In this document: one piece after another, positions 17,924-25,041 of the stretch
How the letters are laid out: each line of letters begins with the position of its first letter
Numbering within the stretch: position 1 is the first letter of the stretch
Origin: Clostridia bacterium
Lineage (GTDB): Bacteria > Bacillota > Clostridia > Oscillospirales > CAG-272
Assembly: GCA_017503325.1 (NCBI GenBank)
Contig: JAFVTI010000016.1
Location: 1 to 64,000, forward strand
DNA: 64,000 nucleotides
Reading direction: 5' to 3'
The notes under the pieces: generated by a model
What the model was told of the DNA's origin: nothing
Databases searched by the model: none
What the model saw: the letters and a program-made list of their open reading frames with translations, nothing else
Translations under genes and position numbers: made by a program

Positions 17924-17953
17924 ACATTACATACAAGAGAGGAACACGGAATT

Positions 17954-18409
17954 ATGCAAAAAAAGATCGTCATCGGAAGCGACCATGCAGGATACGCGCT
18001 CAAGGAACAGATCAAAAATCACTTGAAATTTGCAGGAGTGGAAATTCTGGACGTGGGCTGCGATTCACCCGAGTCCTGCAGCTACCCCGATATTGCGCAC
18101 GAGCTGTGCTCCCAAATCCAAAGCGGTGCATACACCACCGGCATTTTGATCTGCGGCACCGGTATTGGCATGTCCATGTGCGCAAACAAGCATGCGGGCA
18201 TTCGCGCCGCTTGCTGCTCAGACGTGTTTTCTGCACGCGCAACCCGCCTGCATAACGACGCCAACGTGCTTTGCTTTGGCGCGCGTGTGGTTGGCTACGG
18301 CGTTGCTTGCGAATTAGTGGATGCATTCTTGAATAACGTATTTGAGGGCGGACGCCATCAGCCCCGCGTGGACGCCATCAACGCTTTAGACGAAAGTGAG
18401 AAAAAATGA
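17954..18409 (+). CDS. rpiB: Ribose-5-phosphate isomerase B
   Basis: 151 aa, typical length for the RpiB/LacAB family. SDHAGYALK at the N-terminus and ICGTGIGMSMCANKHAGIRAA with the active-site Cys region are diagnostic. It interconverts ribose 5-phosphate and ribulose 5-phosphate in the non-oxidative pentose phosphate pathway. With rpe at 19786 this operon region supplies two consecutive steps. Its last bases overlap ispD by four (ATGA). Confidence 0.93.
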   Translation: MQKKIVIGSDHAGYALKEQIKNHLKFAGVEILDVGCDSPESCSYPDIAHELCSQIQSGAYTTGILICGTGIGMSMCANKHAGIRAACCSDVFSARATRLHNDANVLCFGARVVGYGVACELVDAFLNNVFEGGRHQPRVDAINALDESEKK

Positions 18410-19185
18410 GTTATACGGCAAAAGAAGCTGCCCGTGACGTCGCTGACGTATTGCGTGCAGCCGATAAAGAGGCCGGCAAGCGCAACTATACCGCTGCTGT
18501 GATCGTGGCGGGCGGTAGCGGCACGCGCATGGGCACAGAGGTTACCAAGCAGATGCTGGACCTTTGCGGTAAGCCCGTGGTGGTGCATACGCTGCTGGCC
18601 TATCAGAACACCCCTTGTATCAAAGAGATCGTGGTCGCGGCACGCGAGGACGAGATCGATATTTACCAAGGGTTCAAGCAAAAATACGGCATTACCAAGC
18701 TGACCGCCGTTGTTCCCGGAGGTGTGACCAGACAGGCGTCTGCCCTTGCGGGTGTAGAGGCAGTCAGCGATAAGGTGCGCTACGTGGCCATTGCGGACGC
18801 GGCGCGCTGCCTGACCACCCCGGAAGAGATCAGCGAGGTCTGCCGCGTGGCCTATAAGACCGACGCCGCCTCTGCGGGCATTCCCGCAACCGACACGGTC
18901 AAGGTGGTGGACAAGGCAAGCTATATCGCAGAAACACCCGAGCGCGCGCTCTGCTGGCAGGCACAAACGCCCCAGGTGTTCCGTCACGCGCTCTACCTGG
19001 CCGCAAGCTACGCAGCCATTGAGCACAAGTTCACCGCCACCGATGACAATTCCCTGATCGAGTTTGTAAAGCACCCTGTCAAAATGGTCAAGTGCTCAAA
19101 GCAGAATATCAAAATCACCGAGCCCGACGACCTTGCCTACGCGCAGATGATCTTAAAGCAGCGCGAGCAGGAGGATGAGACATGA
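18406..19185 (+). CDS. ispD: 2-C-methyl-D-erythritol 4-phosphate cytidylyltransferase
   Basis: 259 aa. The catalytic loop is [10 protein letters not shown] (34-43) followed by TKQ; ADAARCL and PATDTVKVV also fit the family. It makes CDP-methylerythritol in the MEP isoprenoid route. It carries about 30 residues before the usual first beta strand, with no obvious motif. ATGA overlaps couple it to rpiB before and ispF after. The related ribitol-5-phosphate cytidylyltransferase is an alternative, but the ispF neighbour decides for IspD. Confidence 0.92.
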   Translation: MSYTAKEAARDVADVLRAADKEAGKRNYTAAVIVAGGSGTRMGTEVTKQMLDLCGKPVVVHTLLAYQNTPCIKEIVVAAREDEIDIYQGFKQKYGITKLTAVVPGGVTRQASALAGVEAVSDKVRYVAIADAARCLTTPEEISEVCRVAYKTDAASAGIPATDTVKVVDKASYIAETPERALCWQAQTPQVFRHALYLAASYAAIEHKFTATDDNSLIEFVKHPVKMVKCSKQNIKITEPDDLAYAQMILKQREQEDET

Positions 19186-19655
19186 GAATCGGACACGGAT
19201 ACGACGTGCACCGCTTGGTCGAGGGGCGCGATCTGATCCTTGGCGGTGTCAATATCCCTTATGAAAAAGGGCTGCTTGGCCATTCGGATGCCGACGTGCT
19301 GACGCACGCGATCATGGATGCGCTGCTGGGCGCGGCCGCTCTGGGCGACATTGGCAAGCATTTTCCCGATACCGATCCCGCCTACAAGGGCGCGGACAGC
19401 TTAAAGCTTGCAGCGCACGTGGCAGCATTGCTGCATGCGCAGGGCTATCGCATCGGCAATATCGATGCCACCGTCATCGCGCAAGCCCCCAAGCTTGCCC
19501 CTCACATCCCCACCATGCGCCAAAATCTGGCGCGTGCGCTTGGATGTGACCAAGACTGCATCAATATCAAGGCCACCACCGAGGAGCACCTGGGCTTCAC
19601 GGGCGAGGGGCTCGGCATGGCTGCGCACGCAGTCTGCCTGATCGAATCTATATAA
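19182..19655 (+). CDS. ispF: 2-C-methyl-D-erythritol 2,4-cyclodiphosphate synthase
   Basis: 157 aa, standard length. Metal ligands Asp8 and His10 in GHGYDVHRL, and His42 in [14 protein letters not shown]; the C-terminal [15 protein letters not shown] is also conserved. The trimeric enzyme forms the cyclic diphosphate of the MEP pathway, two steps after IspD. Overlaps ispD by four bases. Confidence 0.95.
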   Translation: MRIGHGYDVHRLVEGRDLILGGVNIPYEKGLLGHSDADVLTHAIMDALLGAAALGDIGKHFPDTDPAYKGADSLKLAAHVAALLHAQGYRIGNIDATVIAQAPKLAPHIPTMRQNLARALGCDQDCINIKATTEEHLGFTGEGLGMAAHAVCLIESI

Positions 19656-19785
19656 AGCACGGAGCAAATGACTTACTTCTTTGACTTCCCGAGCTTTTCT
19701 TTCCCCGGTCATCGCTTCCGTGCGAGTCTTCACACTACAGCGTATGACAAATTTCCACATCTTGCAACAGAAAGGAACAAAAATC

Positions 19786-20457
19786 ATGACTTATATCTCT
19801 CCTTCCCTGCTGGCTGCCGATTACGCGCATCTGGCTGATGAAATCAAGAAAGTAGAGGATGCCGGAGCCGCTTATCTGCATCTGGATATCATGGACGGCG
19901 CATTTGTTCCCAATATCAGCTTTGGCCCCGAGCTGGTTGCTTCGATCCGTAAGCACACCAAGCTGATCTTTGACGTACATCTGATGATCAACGATCCCAT
20001 TCGCTACATAGATCGCTTTGTCAAGGCGGGCGCGGATATGATCACCTTCCACGTAGAAAGCACAAACGATCCCGAGGCAGTCATTCGCGCCATCGCCTCG
20101 CACGAAATGCGCGCAGGCATGGCCATCTCGCCCGCAACGCCCATTGAGACCGTCTTCCCTTACCTGCCTAAGCTTTCGCAGGTCACGGTCATGACAGTCG
20201 AGCCCGGCTTTAGCGGTCAGACGCTCATGGTTCCCATGCTTGACAAGGTGCGCGTGCTGCGCAGATACTGCATGGAAAACGGCTTGAAATTAGACATTGA
20301 GGTAGACGGCGGCATCACGCCCGAAAACGTGGGCTATTGCACCGGTGCGGGCGCAAACGTCATCGTGGCAGGCTCTGCCATCTTCAAGTCCAAAAAGCCG
20401 AGATCCGTCATCGTCAGCATGAAGGACACCGCAAAGATCAATCCGTTTTTGGGGTAA
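19786..20457 (+). CDS. rpe: Ribulose-phosphate 3-epimerase
   Basis: 223 aa from the ATG at 19786, which has AAAGGAAC upstream; the frame is open further left but without the family start. (beta/alpha)8 landmarks: SPSLLAADYAHL, HLDIMDGAFVPN, FDVHLMI, VMTVEPGFSGQ and EVDGGITPENV. It interconverts ribulose 5-phosphate and xylulose 5-phosphate. The last 55 bases, including the stop codon, recur exactly at 20788-20842. Confidence 0.94.
   Translation: MTYISPSLLAADYAHLADEIKKVEDAGAAYLHLDIMDGAFVPNISFGPELVASIRKHTKLIFDVHLMINDPIRYIDRFVKAGADMITFHVESTNDPEAVIRAIASHEMRAGMAISPATPIETVFPYLPKLSQVTVMTVEPGFSGQTLMVPMLDKVRVLRRYCMENGLKLDIEVDGGITPENVGYCTGAGANVIVAGSAIFKSKKPRSVIVSMKDTAKINPFLG
20403..20457 (+). repeat. 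55-bp direct repeat, copy 1 (rpe 3' end)
   Basis: Identical to 20788-20842. This copy is the coding end of rpe including TAA. The two copies bracket one small gene and its terminator, with a 385-bp period. Confidence 0.95.
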
Positions 20458-20463
20458 TTACGT

Positions 20464-20709
20464 ATGCCGGACAACAGCGACTGGAGACTGAGAGGACAGG
20501 AATCGTACTTGCTGGGAAAAACGCTGTATTTACGCCAATTTCCCATGGAAAAGGATCACGATCATTGCGAGTTTTGCTGGGATAAATTTGCTCATTATCC
20601 TGATACATTACATCAAGGATATACCACTGCAGACAATTACTACTGGATTTGCCCCGATTGCATGAATGATTTCAAGGAAACGTTCAAGTGGACAATATGT
20701 AACGAATAA
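20464..20709 (+). CDS. Small Cys-rich protein of unknown function
   Basis: 81 aa, starting 6 bp after the rpe stop. Cysteines in HDHCEFCW (35-38) and WICPDC (62-65), plus His, suggest a zinc-ribbon-like knuckle. The pattern DWRLRGQE at the N-terminus and GYTTADNYYWICPDCMNDF in the middle resembles short conserved proteins I have seen in Clostridia; no function is known to me. It sits between the two 55-bp repeats, so it entered or was duplicated together with the rpe end. Its codon use is more AT-rich than rpe. The ribosome site is weak, so it may depend on coupling with rpe. Confidence 0.7.
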   Translation: MPDNSDWRLRGQESYLLGKTLYLRQFPMEKDHDHCEFCWDKFAHYPDTLHQGYTTADNYYWICPDCMNDFKETFKWTICNE

Positions 20710-20710
20710 A

Positions 20711-20742
20711 ACAACCCGACAGTGAAAGCTGTCGGGTTGTTT
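20711..20742 (+). terminator. Hairpin after small gene
   Basis: ACAACCCGACAG (20711-20722), loop TGAAAG, CTGTCGGGTTGT (20729-20740), then TT. Perfect 12-bp stem with a short U-run. Confidence 0.7.
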
Positions 20743-20787
20743 AGTCCATTCAAATAGTAAAAGTATTCGGGGATCGCCCGAATTTTT

Positions 20788-20842
20788 ATCCGTCATCGTC
20801 AGCATGAAGGACACCGCAAAGATCAATCCGTTTTTGGGGTAA
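20788..20842 (+). repeat. 55-bp direct repeat, copy 2 (orphan rpe 3' end)
   Basis: Exact copy of 20403-20457 with no coding context. A strong terminator follows 12 bp later, so this was probably the original rpe end. Confidence 0.95.
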
Positions 20843-20851
20843 CAGATAAGG

Positions 20852-20886
20852 AAAAGCAGAAGTCTTTGATCAAGACTTCTGCTTTG
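20852..20886. terminator. Bidirectional intrinsic terminator
   Basis: AGCAGAAGTCTT (20855-20866) pairs with AAGACTTCTGCT (20872-20883), then TTGTTTATT on the plus strand; the minus strand has TTTTCC. It separates rpe from the convergent SdpI gene. Confidence 0.85.
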
Positions 20887-20887
20887 T

Positions 20888-21271
20888 TTATTCGACTTTT
20901 CGTTGTCCGTTCTCGTCAAAAGTCCGCGCAAGCGCTGCTTCTGTCGGAAACACAGATGCAATCAGCACGATTACCTGGACGGTTGTCACAACCAATCCGA
21001 CAATCCCCACAACCGTGGCAGAGCTCTGATGAAAAGGAATCCATATCAGTACCGACGGGATCAGCAATACAATCCCCATAATACACCATAACCGCCCGGC
21101 ATACATATGAGCAAACTTCCAGGTTTGCTCGTTTTTCATGGAAAGCGCGGTTCTATAGCCGTACCAACGGTTAATATGCATAGGCGTATGCTTCCACATC
21201 ATCCATCCTGCAATGATCATCATCAATGGAATGATCAGATCGCACACGAACATAGTCCACCAAAACCACAT
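20888..21271 (-). CDS. SdpI-family membrane protein
   Basis: 127 aa from the ATG at 21271, chosen because GGAGGTAAAA precedes it directly; the ATG at 21283 overlaps that site. Four hydrophobic stretches at about 2-24, 50-72 and two between 76 and 112. The motif NRWYGYRTALSMKNEQTWKFAHMYAGRL is the SdpI/YhfL signature. Bacillus SdpI is the immunity protein against the SdpC toxin, but many homologues have no toxin nearby and none is seen here. It is read through a leader made of a 148-bp tandem repeat. Confidence 0.85.
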   Translation of the reverse strand: MWFWWTMFVCDLIIPLMMIIAGWMMWKHTPMHINRWYGYRTALSMKNEQTWKFAHMYAGRLWCIMGIVLLIPSVLIWIPFHQSSATVVGIVGLVVTTVQVIVLIASVFPTEAALARTFDENGQRKVE

Positions 21272-21275
21272 TTTT

Positions 21276-21571
21276 ACCTCCATGCCGCCTGTGGCGGCTC
21301 GAATAGTGATGATAACTTCACCGAGGAGCTTTGCTCCAAAAATGGGCTCAGACCCATTTTTAGGTGAAGTTAAAGCGTGAATAGTTGAGTATAAAGGAAT
21401 ATCACGTGAACTTTCACGCTATAACCTCCATGCCGCCTTGGGCGGCGCAAATAGTGATGGAAACTTCACCGTGGAGCTTTGCTCCAAAAATGGGTTGGAA
21501 CCCATTTTTAGGTGAAGTTTATGCGTGAATGGTTGCGTATAAAGGAATATCACGTGAACTTTCACGCTAAT
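21276..21571 (-). repeat. Tandem repeat of 148 bp with three-way-junction fold
   Basis: Unit 1 is 21276-21423, unit 2 is 21424-21571. Each holds GCCGCC/GGCGGC next to an ATGGAGGT ribosome site, a nested fold with AACTTCACC/GGTGAAGTT (21314-21322 with 21363-21371; 21462-21470 with 21511-21519) enclosing GGAGC/GCTCC and AAAAATGGG/CCCATTTTT, and the dyad CGTGAA-CT-TTCACG (21405-21418; 21553-21566). Units differ at loops and a few other sites while stems are mostly kept. Unit 1 forms the leader of the SdpI gene. Confidence 0.85.
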
Positions 21572-21585
21572 TTCTCCTTTCGCAC

Positions 21586-21921
21586 TCACCATTCATCCCA
21601 ATCTTCCTTGTGGGATACGCGGCAAAAGCCTTTTGTTTTGCAATGCGGGCAACGCAATACTCCCTCTCCGTTTTTATGTACCGTAAAGGCAACCTGCCAC
21701 CATTTGGGATAAAAGCTTTTTTGGCATCGAGGACAAATATGCAGCTTGGAAGAAAGGCTCTTACCAACAAGATACAGTACAACGATCAAAAATACTGCAA
21801 CAGGAATTGCGATCATCCACCACGGCACGTCTGCACTTTTTCCTCCCCAATGCACCTCACAAGATACGAGCACCCCGCTCATAAGGCACAGTACGCAGAA
21901 AAGCATTCTCTTTTTTATCAT
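21586..21921 (-). CDS. Membrane protein with zinc-ribbon tail, unknown
   Basis: 111 aa from the ATG at 21921, with GGAGATGG 6 bp upstream; the ATG at 21933 overlaps the MerR stop codon. A first hydrophobic segment ends in a lipobox-like LVSC, and a second spans about 35-57. After it come CPRC and CPHC, a rubredoxin-type zinc knuckle, placing a metal-binding domain in a soluble tail. I do not recognise the family. It lies directly behind the MerR gene and is translationally coupled to it, so it is probably in the same regulon. Confidence 0.6.
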   Translation of the reverse strand: MIKKRMLFCVLCLMSGVLVSCEVHWGGKSADVPWWMIAIPVAVFLIVVLYLVGKSLSSKLHICPRCQKSFYPKWWQVAFTVHKNGEGVLRCPHCKTKGFCRVSHKEDWDEW

Positions 21922-21932
21922 ATCCATCTCCA

Positions 21933-22610
21933 TTACAACTCATAATTGAGCCAAATGCCGTGAACCTTGTCTCGGTGAAACACGATCTTTACACACAGTC
22001 CCATTTTTTCATATTGCAAACGGCAGTTTACTACGTTTTTCACTTCGCTGTCGCATTCGATTTCTTTTACGTGCAACAGCACTCCAAGCGGCTTGACCGT
22101 ATCACATACCACGCGTTTCCATGCGGATAGCGGCATGTATTCCTGCAGCATATCCGAAAAATATACAAAACAAGCGTCGTACTCGCCTTGGATAAACAGA
22201 TCAGTAAAGCTGCGTGCAATTTCCAGTCGCATGCTTTGCGTCATAGGCGTTTGATCCGTTGAATCGTAGACGCTCCCACCCTTTTCTATCGTAGCAAGTG
22301 CATCGTCCAGCATGCGCAGCTCCTTGGCTTTGGCTACAATGGAGGCAATCAATTCTGCCTTGTGCTCCAGTATGGCATCTGATAGCTCTACATTTCCATC
22401 TTGCAGCTTGCGGATTTGCGCAACTGAAAGGCCAAGTGCACGCAACACAAGCACCTTCTTGATATGCTCTACCTGCTCAGCGCTGTAATGCCTGCGCGAG
22501 CAAAACGGAACCGCGGTGCTTGTAACAATCCCCTTTTGCTCATAAAAGCGCAACGTGCGCGAGGTGGTACCGAGCATTTGACACACCGTGTTAATGTCAA
22601 GCAAAGCCAT
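21933..22610 (-). CDS. MerR-family transcriptional regulator
   Basis: 225 aa. Winged HTH with the MerR signature at the N-terminus (INTVCQMLGTTSRTLRFYEQKGIV, HYSAEQVEHIKKVLVLRALGLSVAQI, given as two landmarks), a coiled-coil dimer helix at about 80-110, and a 110-residue effector domain without Cys clusters. No metal-binding pattern is visible, so an organic ligand is more likely. A 19-bp-spaced promoter with a dyad lies just upstream and indicates autoregulation. AGGAGG sits 3-8 bp before the start. Confidence 0.88.
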   Translation of the reverse strand: MALLDINTVCQMLGTTSRTLRFYEQKGIVTSTAVPFCSRRHYSAEQVEHIKKVLVLRALGLSVAQIRKLQDGNVELSDAILEHKAELIASIVAKAKELRMLDDALATIEKGGSVYDSTDQTPMTQSMRLEIARSFTDLFIQGEYDACFVYFSDMLQEYMPLSAWKRVVCDTVKPLGVLLHVKEIECDSEVKNVVNCRLQYEKMGLCVKIVFHRDKVHGIWLNYEL

Positions 22611-22633
22611 GAATATCGCCTCCTCTCACAGGT

Positions 22634-22664
22634 ATTATATCACTTGACGCAGGGTCAATGTCAA
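22634..22664 (-). promoter_or_regulatory. MerR-type promoter, 19-bp spacer with dyad
   Basis: On the minus strand TTGACA (22659-22664) and TATAAT (22634-22639) are 19 bp apart. The spacer contains TTGAC-CCTGC-GTCAA. An over-long spacer with a central dyad is the hallmark of promoters activated by MerR-family twisting. Confidence 0.85.
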
Positions 22665-22677
22665 GGGGTTTTTAGAT

Positions 22678-22702
22678 AAAAAAGCAGCCCAAGCTGCTTT
22701 TT
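22678..22702 (-). terminator. Intrinsic terminator after toxin remnant
   Basis: AAAAAAGCAGC (22678-22688), loop CCAA, GCTGCTTTTTT (22693-22703). The TAA of the truncated toxin lies in its right arm. Confidence 0.85.
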
Positions 22703-22776
22703 TATATTTCTCGCAGAATCTCGTCAAGATCCTGCTCTGCCTTTTGTGTAAAACGGTATGAATACTCAAATGCCAT
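22702..22776 (-). pseudogene. Truncated RelE/ParE-type toxin, N-terminal 24 residues
   Basis: The ATG at 22776 overlaps the antitoxin stop region. The frame reads MAFEYSYRFTQKAEQDLDEI and stops after 24 codons inside a terminator. Such an opening is typical of ParE/RelE toxins, which run to about 90-100 residues, so most of the toxin is missing. It is too short to be active. Confidence 0.65.
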
Positions 22777-23023
22777 ATTTTTCCGCCAATCTTGCCTTTA
22801 CCGCGTCTCCATCCTCTGTTTTTCCTTGTTCCACATCAGAAAGTCCATCGGCAATCAGCTATGCTTCATAAATCTTGGCCATGGTTTTTTCATAATACTC
22901 GATATCCATCACAACCAATCTGCCATATCCGTTTTTGGTCACAAATACAGGCCCGCCCGCTTCGGTACAGCGTTTCTCAATAGCTACAGTATCCTTAAGA
23001 TCACGCATAGGGATAATCGTCAT
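22766..23023 (-). pseudogene. Phd/YefM-type antitoxin interrupted by in-frame TAG
   Basis: From the ATG at 23023 the frame gives 54 residues (IIPMRDLKDT, VFVTKNGYGRLVVMDIEYYEK) up to a TAG at 22859-22861, then 30 more residues (LIADGLSDVEQGKTEDGDA, ARLAEKYGI) to TGA at 22766. The part after the TAG matches the usual toxin-binding tail of Phd antitoxins, so a single base change broke one gene of about 84 codons. The N-terminal DNA-binding part could still be made as a short repressor. Confidence 0.75.
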
Positions 23024-23138
23024 AATTATTACATCCATTCTTACAACATGTTCCGTGACTATATTATGCACCATATTTAGCCACGTGTCAATAGCGCACT
23101 AAACATTCAAAAAAATTCTCTGCCCCTTGCGATAATTA

Positions 23139-23155
23139 TTTAACCGCCGGTTAAA
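23139..23155. promoter_or_regulatory. Palindromic candidate operator
   Basis: TTTAACC-GCC-GGTTAAA, a perfect 7+3+7 dyad, 21 bp before the -35 box of the XRE gene. It may bind that regulator. Confidence 0.5.
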
Positions 23156-23175
23156 CGTATGTTGCCCATGCTTCG

Positions 23176-23203
23176 CTTGTATTATCTCCAATCTATGATA
23201 TAA
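23176..23203 (+). promoter_or_regulatory. Promoter of XRE regulator gene
   Basis: TTGTAT (23176-23181), 16-bp spacer, TATAAT (23198-23203). Confidence 0.65.
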
Positions 23204-23247
23204 TATAATCAGAAACAGGCCTGTTTACTTACAAAGGAGGAGAAGAT

Positions 23248-24306
23248 ATGGAACTGAACATTGGAACAAATATCAAACGCTTGCGCCTTGCCAAGGGATT
23301 GACACAGGAGCAGCTTGCGGATCTATTGACCATCTCAACAGCGGCGGTGAGTAAATGGGAGGCTAAGAACACCTATCCTGATATTACAATGCTATTTCCG
23401 CTGGCAGAGATCTTTGGAGTAACGGTAGATGAGCTTTTGGGTTATGACGAGGAAAAAGCAAAGAAAGATGTGGACATGATCCTTGCTGAGCAACAGCGGA
23501 TGTACGTAGAAGGAAGATTCACTGAAGGCAAGGAATTGATCGTCAATGCGCGAAAAAAATACCCCCACGATTACCGCATTATGAATGCATACATGTGGGA
23601 CATGGAACGTGGTGCTGATGAAAAAACATTGCTGAAAAACAAGGACGAATTGACGCAAATATGTGATTGTATTTTGGAAGGATGCACACAAGACGGTCTT
23701 CGCGCAGAGGCGATCAATATGAAGGCCAAGCTCCTGCACGCAAGTGGTGACACTGCGGCAGCATTCGAGCTGCTTGATCACCTTTCTGCGTGGCAAGCCC
23801 CTGTACTCAAGGAAGGGCTGTTTTCCAAGAATACACCGGAATTTCGTCATTGGAATAAAAGAAATTGCTACGGCTTGATGGATGTGCTATCAATCAAGCT
23901 CGCACGCATCATACGTTTTGATCCTGCTTTGTCTGTTACGGAAAAAATTGAACGAATTGAATCAATCGCCAACACATTTGCAGATATGAGCAATCAACGT
24001 GATCTTGCATTTTTAAGCATCGGTGTGCAATCTTTGTATGCAACCTTGGCGGGAATGCTGAGAGCGGATAACGCGCCTATCACGGAAATCATCCGCATCA
24101 GAGACAAACATCTTGCATCCTTACAGAAGATTATGGCTCTTGCCAAGGAGGATCCCGTGATCAAAGAGCTGTTTCAGTCTACCTACAAAACAGAGGATTT
24201 GGTTGCGTGGGAGCTCAACCGCCTTTTGCACTCTCCACACCCACAGTTTGCAAGACTCAGAGAATATCCTGAATATATGAGCATGCTTGAAAAATGGGCA
24301 AAATAA
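23248..24306 (+). CDS. XRE-family regulator with helical C-terminal domain
   Basis: 352 aa. HTH_3 at residues 5-62 (IKRLRLAKGLTQEQLADLL, AVSKWEAKNTYPDI), then YDEEK and a long helical region that looks like TPR-type repeats (RFTEGKELIVNARKKYP, TAAFELLDHL). Regulators of this layout often sense peptides or a protein partner. AAAGGAGGAG lies 6 bp before the ATG. It is monocistronic, with its own promoter, a nearby dyad and a terminator. Targets are unknown. Confidence 0.85.
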   Translation: MELNIGTNIKRLRLAKGLTQEQLADLLTISTAAVSKWEAKNTYPDITMLFPLAEIFGVTVDELLGYDEEKAKKDVDMILAEQQRMYVEGRFTEGKELIVNARKKYPHDYRIMNAYMWDMERGADEKTLLKNKDELTQICDCILEGCTQDGLRAEAINMKAKLLHASGDTAAAFELLDHLSAWQAPVLKEGLFSKNTPEFRHWNKRNCYGLMDVLSIKLARIIRFDPALSVTEKIERIESIANTFADMSNQRDLAFLSIGVQSLYATLAGMLRADNAPITEIIRIRDKHLASLQKIMALAKEDPVIKELFQSTYKTEDLVAWELNRLLHSPHPQFARLREYPEYMSMLEKWAK

Positions 24307-24320
24307 TTGACATAAAAATC

Positions 24321-24350
24321 GGGGAAGCCTTGTTGGCTTCCCCTTCTCTT
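24321..24350. terminator. Bidirectional intrinsic terminator
   Basis: GGGGAAGCC (24321-24329), loop TTGTT, GGCTTCCCC (24335-24343); the plus strand continues TTCTCTTTTC and the minus strand GATTTTTA. It serves the XRE gene and the convergent MgtC operon. Confidence 0.85.
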
Positions 24351-24356
24351 TTCAAT

Positions 24357-25031
24357 TCACATCACGATCGACTTGATCTCGGGGAATTCGTCCGCGAGGT
24401 CAAGCAGCCCGTCGCTGAGGTTATCCTTATGAAGACGCACCTCCATGCTGACGCGCACGTCGCCGTTGTCCATCTTTTCCATCTCCACGCCCGAGATCAA
24501 TACCTTCATTTCTTCCAGGCGTGCGCGAATTTTGGGCATCACGGTGTGATAATCCTTTGAAATCACCAGCAAAAGCTCCTTGGAGGACTGCATGTCAGCC
24601 GGTAAAAACTTATGCAACGAGATCTGCAGAATAATGATAATTGCCGTGCAAAGCACGCCCACCGTATACATGCCTGCGCCAAGCGCAAGGCCGATCGCAG
24701 CAGTTGCCCAGATTCCGGCAGCCGTGGTCAGACCCTTGACGGATCCCCCACGCACGAAGATCACGCCTGCGCCCAAAAAGCTGATGCCGGTGACGACGTT
24801 GGATGCAATGCGCGATGCATCTGCGCCGATCACGTCGGAAAAGCCGTATTTGGACACCACCATGATCAGCGTCGCACCAAGCGCGACAATGATATGGGTA
24901 CGGATACCAGCCTCCTTGAGGCGTTTGGTTCTCTCAAGACCGATCAAGCCACCGCACAGGCAGGCTACGACAACGCGCACAAGATAATCCCATGCACCAA
25001 TATGCTCAAAAAGCCACATATCCCAAGCCAT
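24357..25031 (-). CDS. MgtC/SapB-family membrane protein
   Basis: 224 aa from the ATG at 25031 (AAGGAGG upstream). Membrane segments fill residues 15-140, with the family core CLCGGLIGLERTKRLKEAGIRTHIIVALGA split over two helices and ISFLGAGVIFVRGGSVKGLTTAAGIW. A C-terminal ACT-like cytoplasmic domain follows (about 150-224). MgtC proteins help bacteria cope with low magnesium or acid and can modulate ATP synthase; which applies here is unknown. It is the last gene of an operon headed by a two-component system. Confidence 0.88.
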   Translation of the reverse strand: MAWDMWLFEHIGAWDYLVRVVVACLCGGLIGLERTKRLKEAGIRTHIIVALGATLIMVVSKYGFSDVIGADASRIASNVVTGISFLGAGVIFVRGGSVKGLTTAAGIWATAAIGLALGAGMYTVGVLCTAIIIILQISLHKFLPADMQSSKELLLVISKDYHTVMPKIRARLEEMKVLISGVEMEKMDNGDVRVSMEVRLHKDNLSDGLLDLADEFPEIKSIVM

Positions 25032-25041
25032 CGTATCCTCC

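Noticed and set aside
20888..21283. SdpI-like gene as part of an SdpABC toxin/immunity locus
   Set aside because: No SdpA, SdpB or SdpC-like genes lie nearby; SdpI-family proteins are common without the toxin.
21276..21571. Twin small ORFs starting at ATGGAGGT in each tandem unit
   Set aside because: In unit 2 the frame stops after five codons, and the GGAGGT is better explained as the ribosome site of the next ATG in unit 1.
22859..23074. Complete 71-residue antitoxin starting at 23074
   Set aside because: The reading continues with family-like sequence after the TAG, so this is a broken gene; the start at 23074 has no ribosome site and the conserved part begins near 23023.
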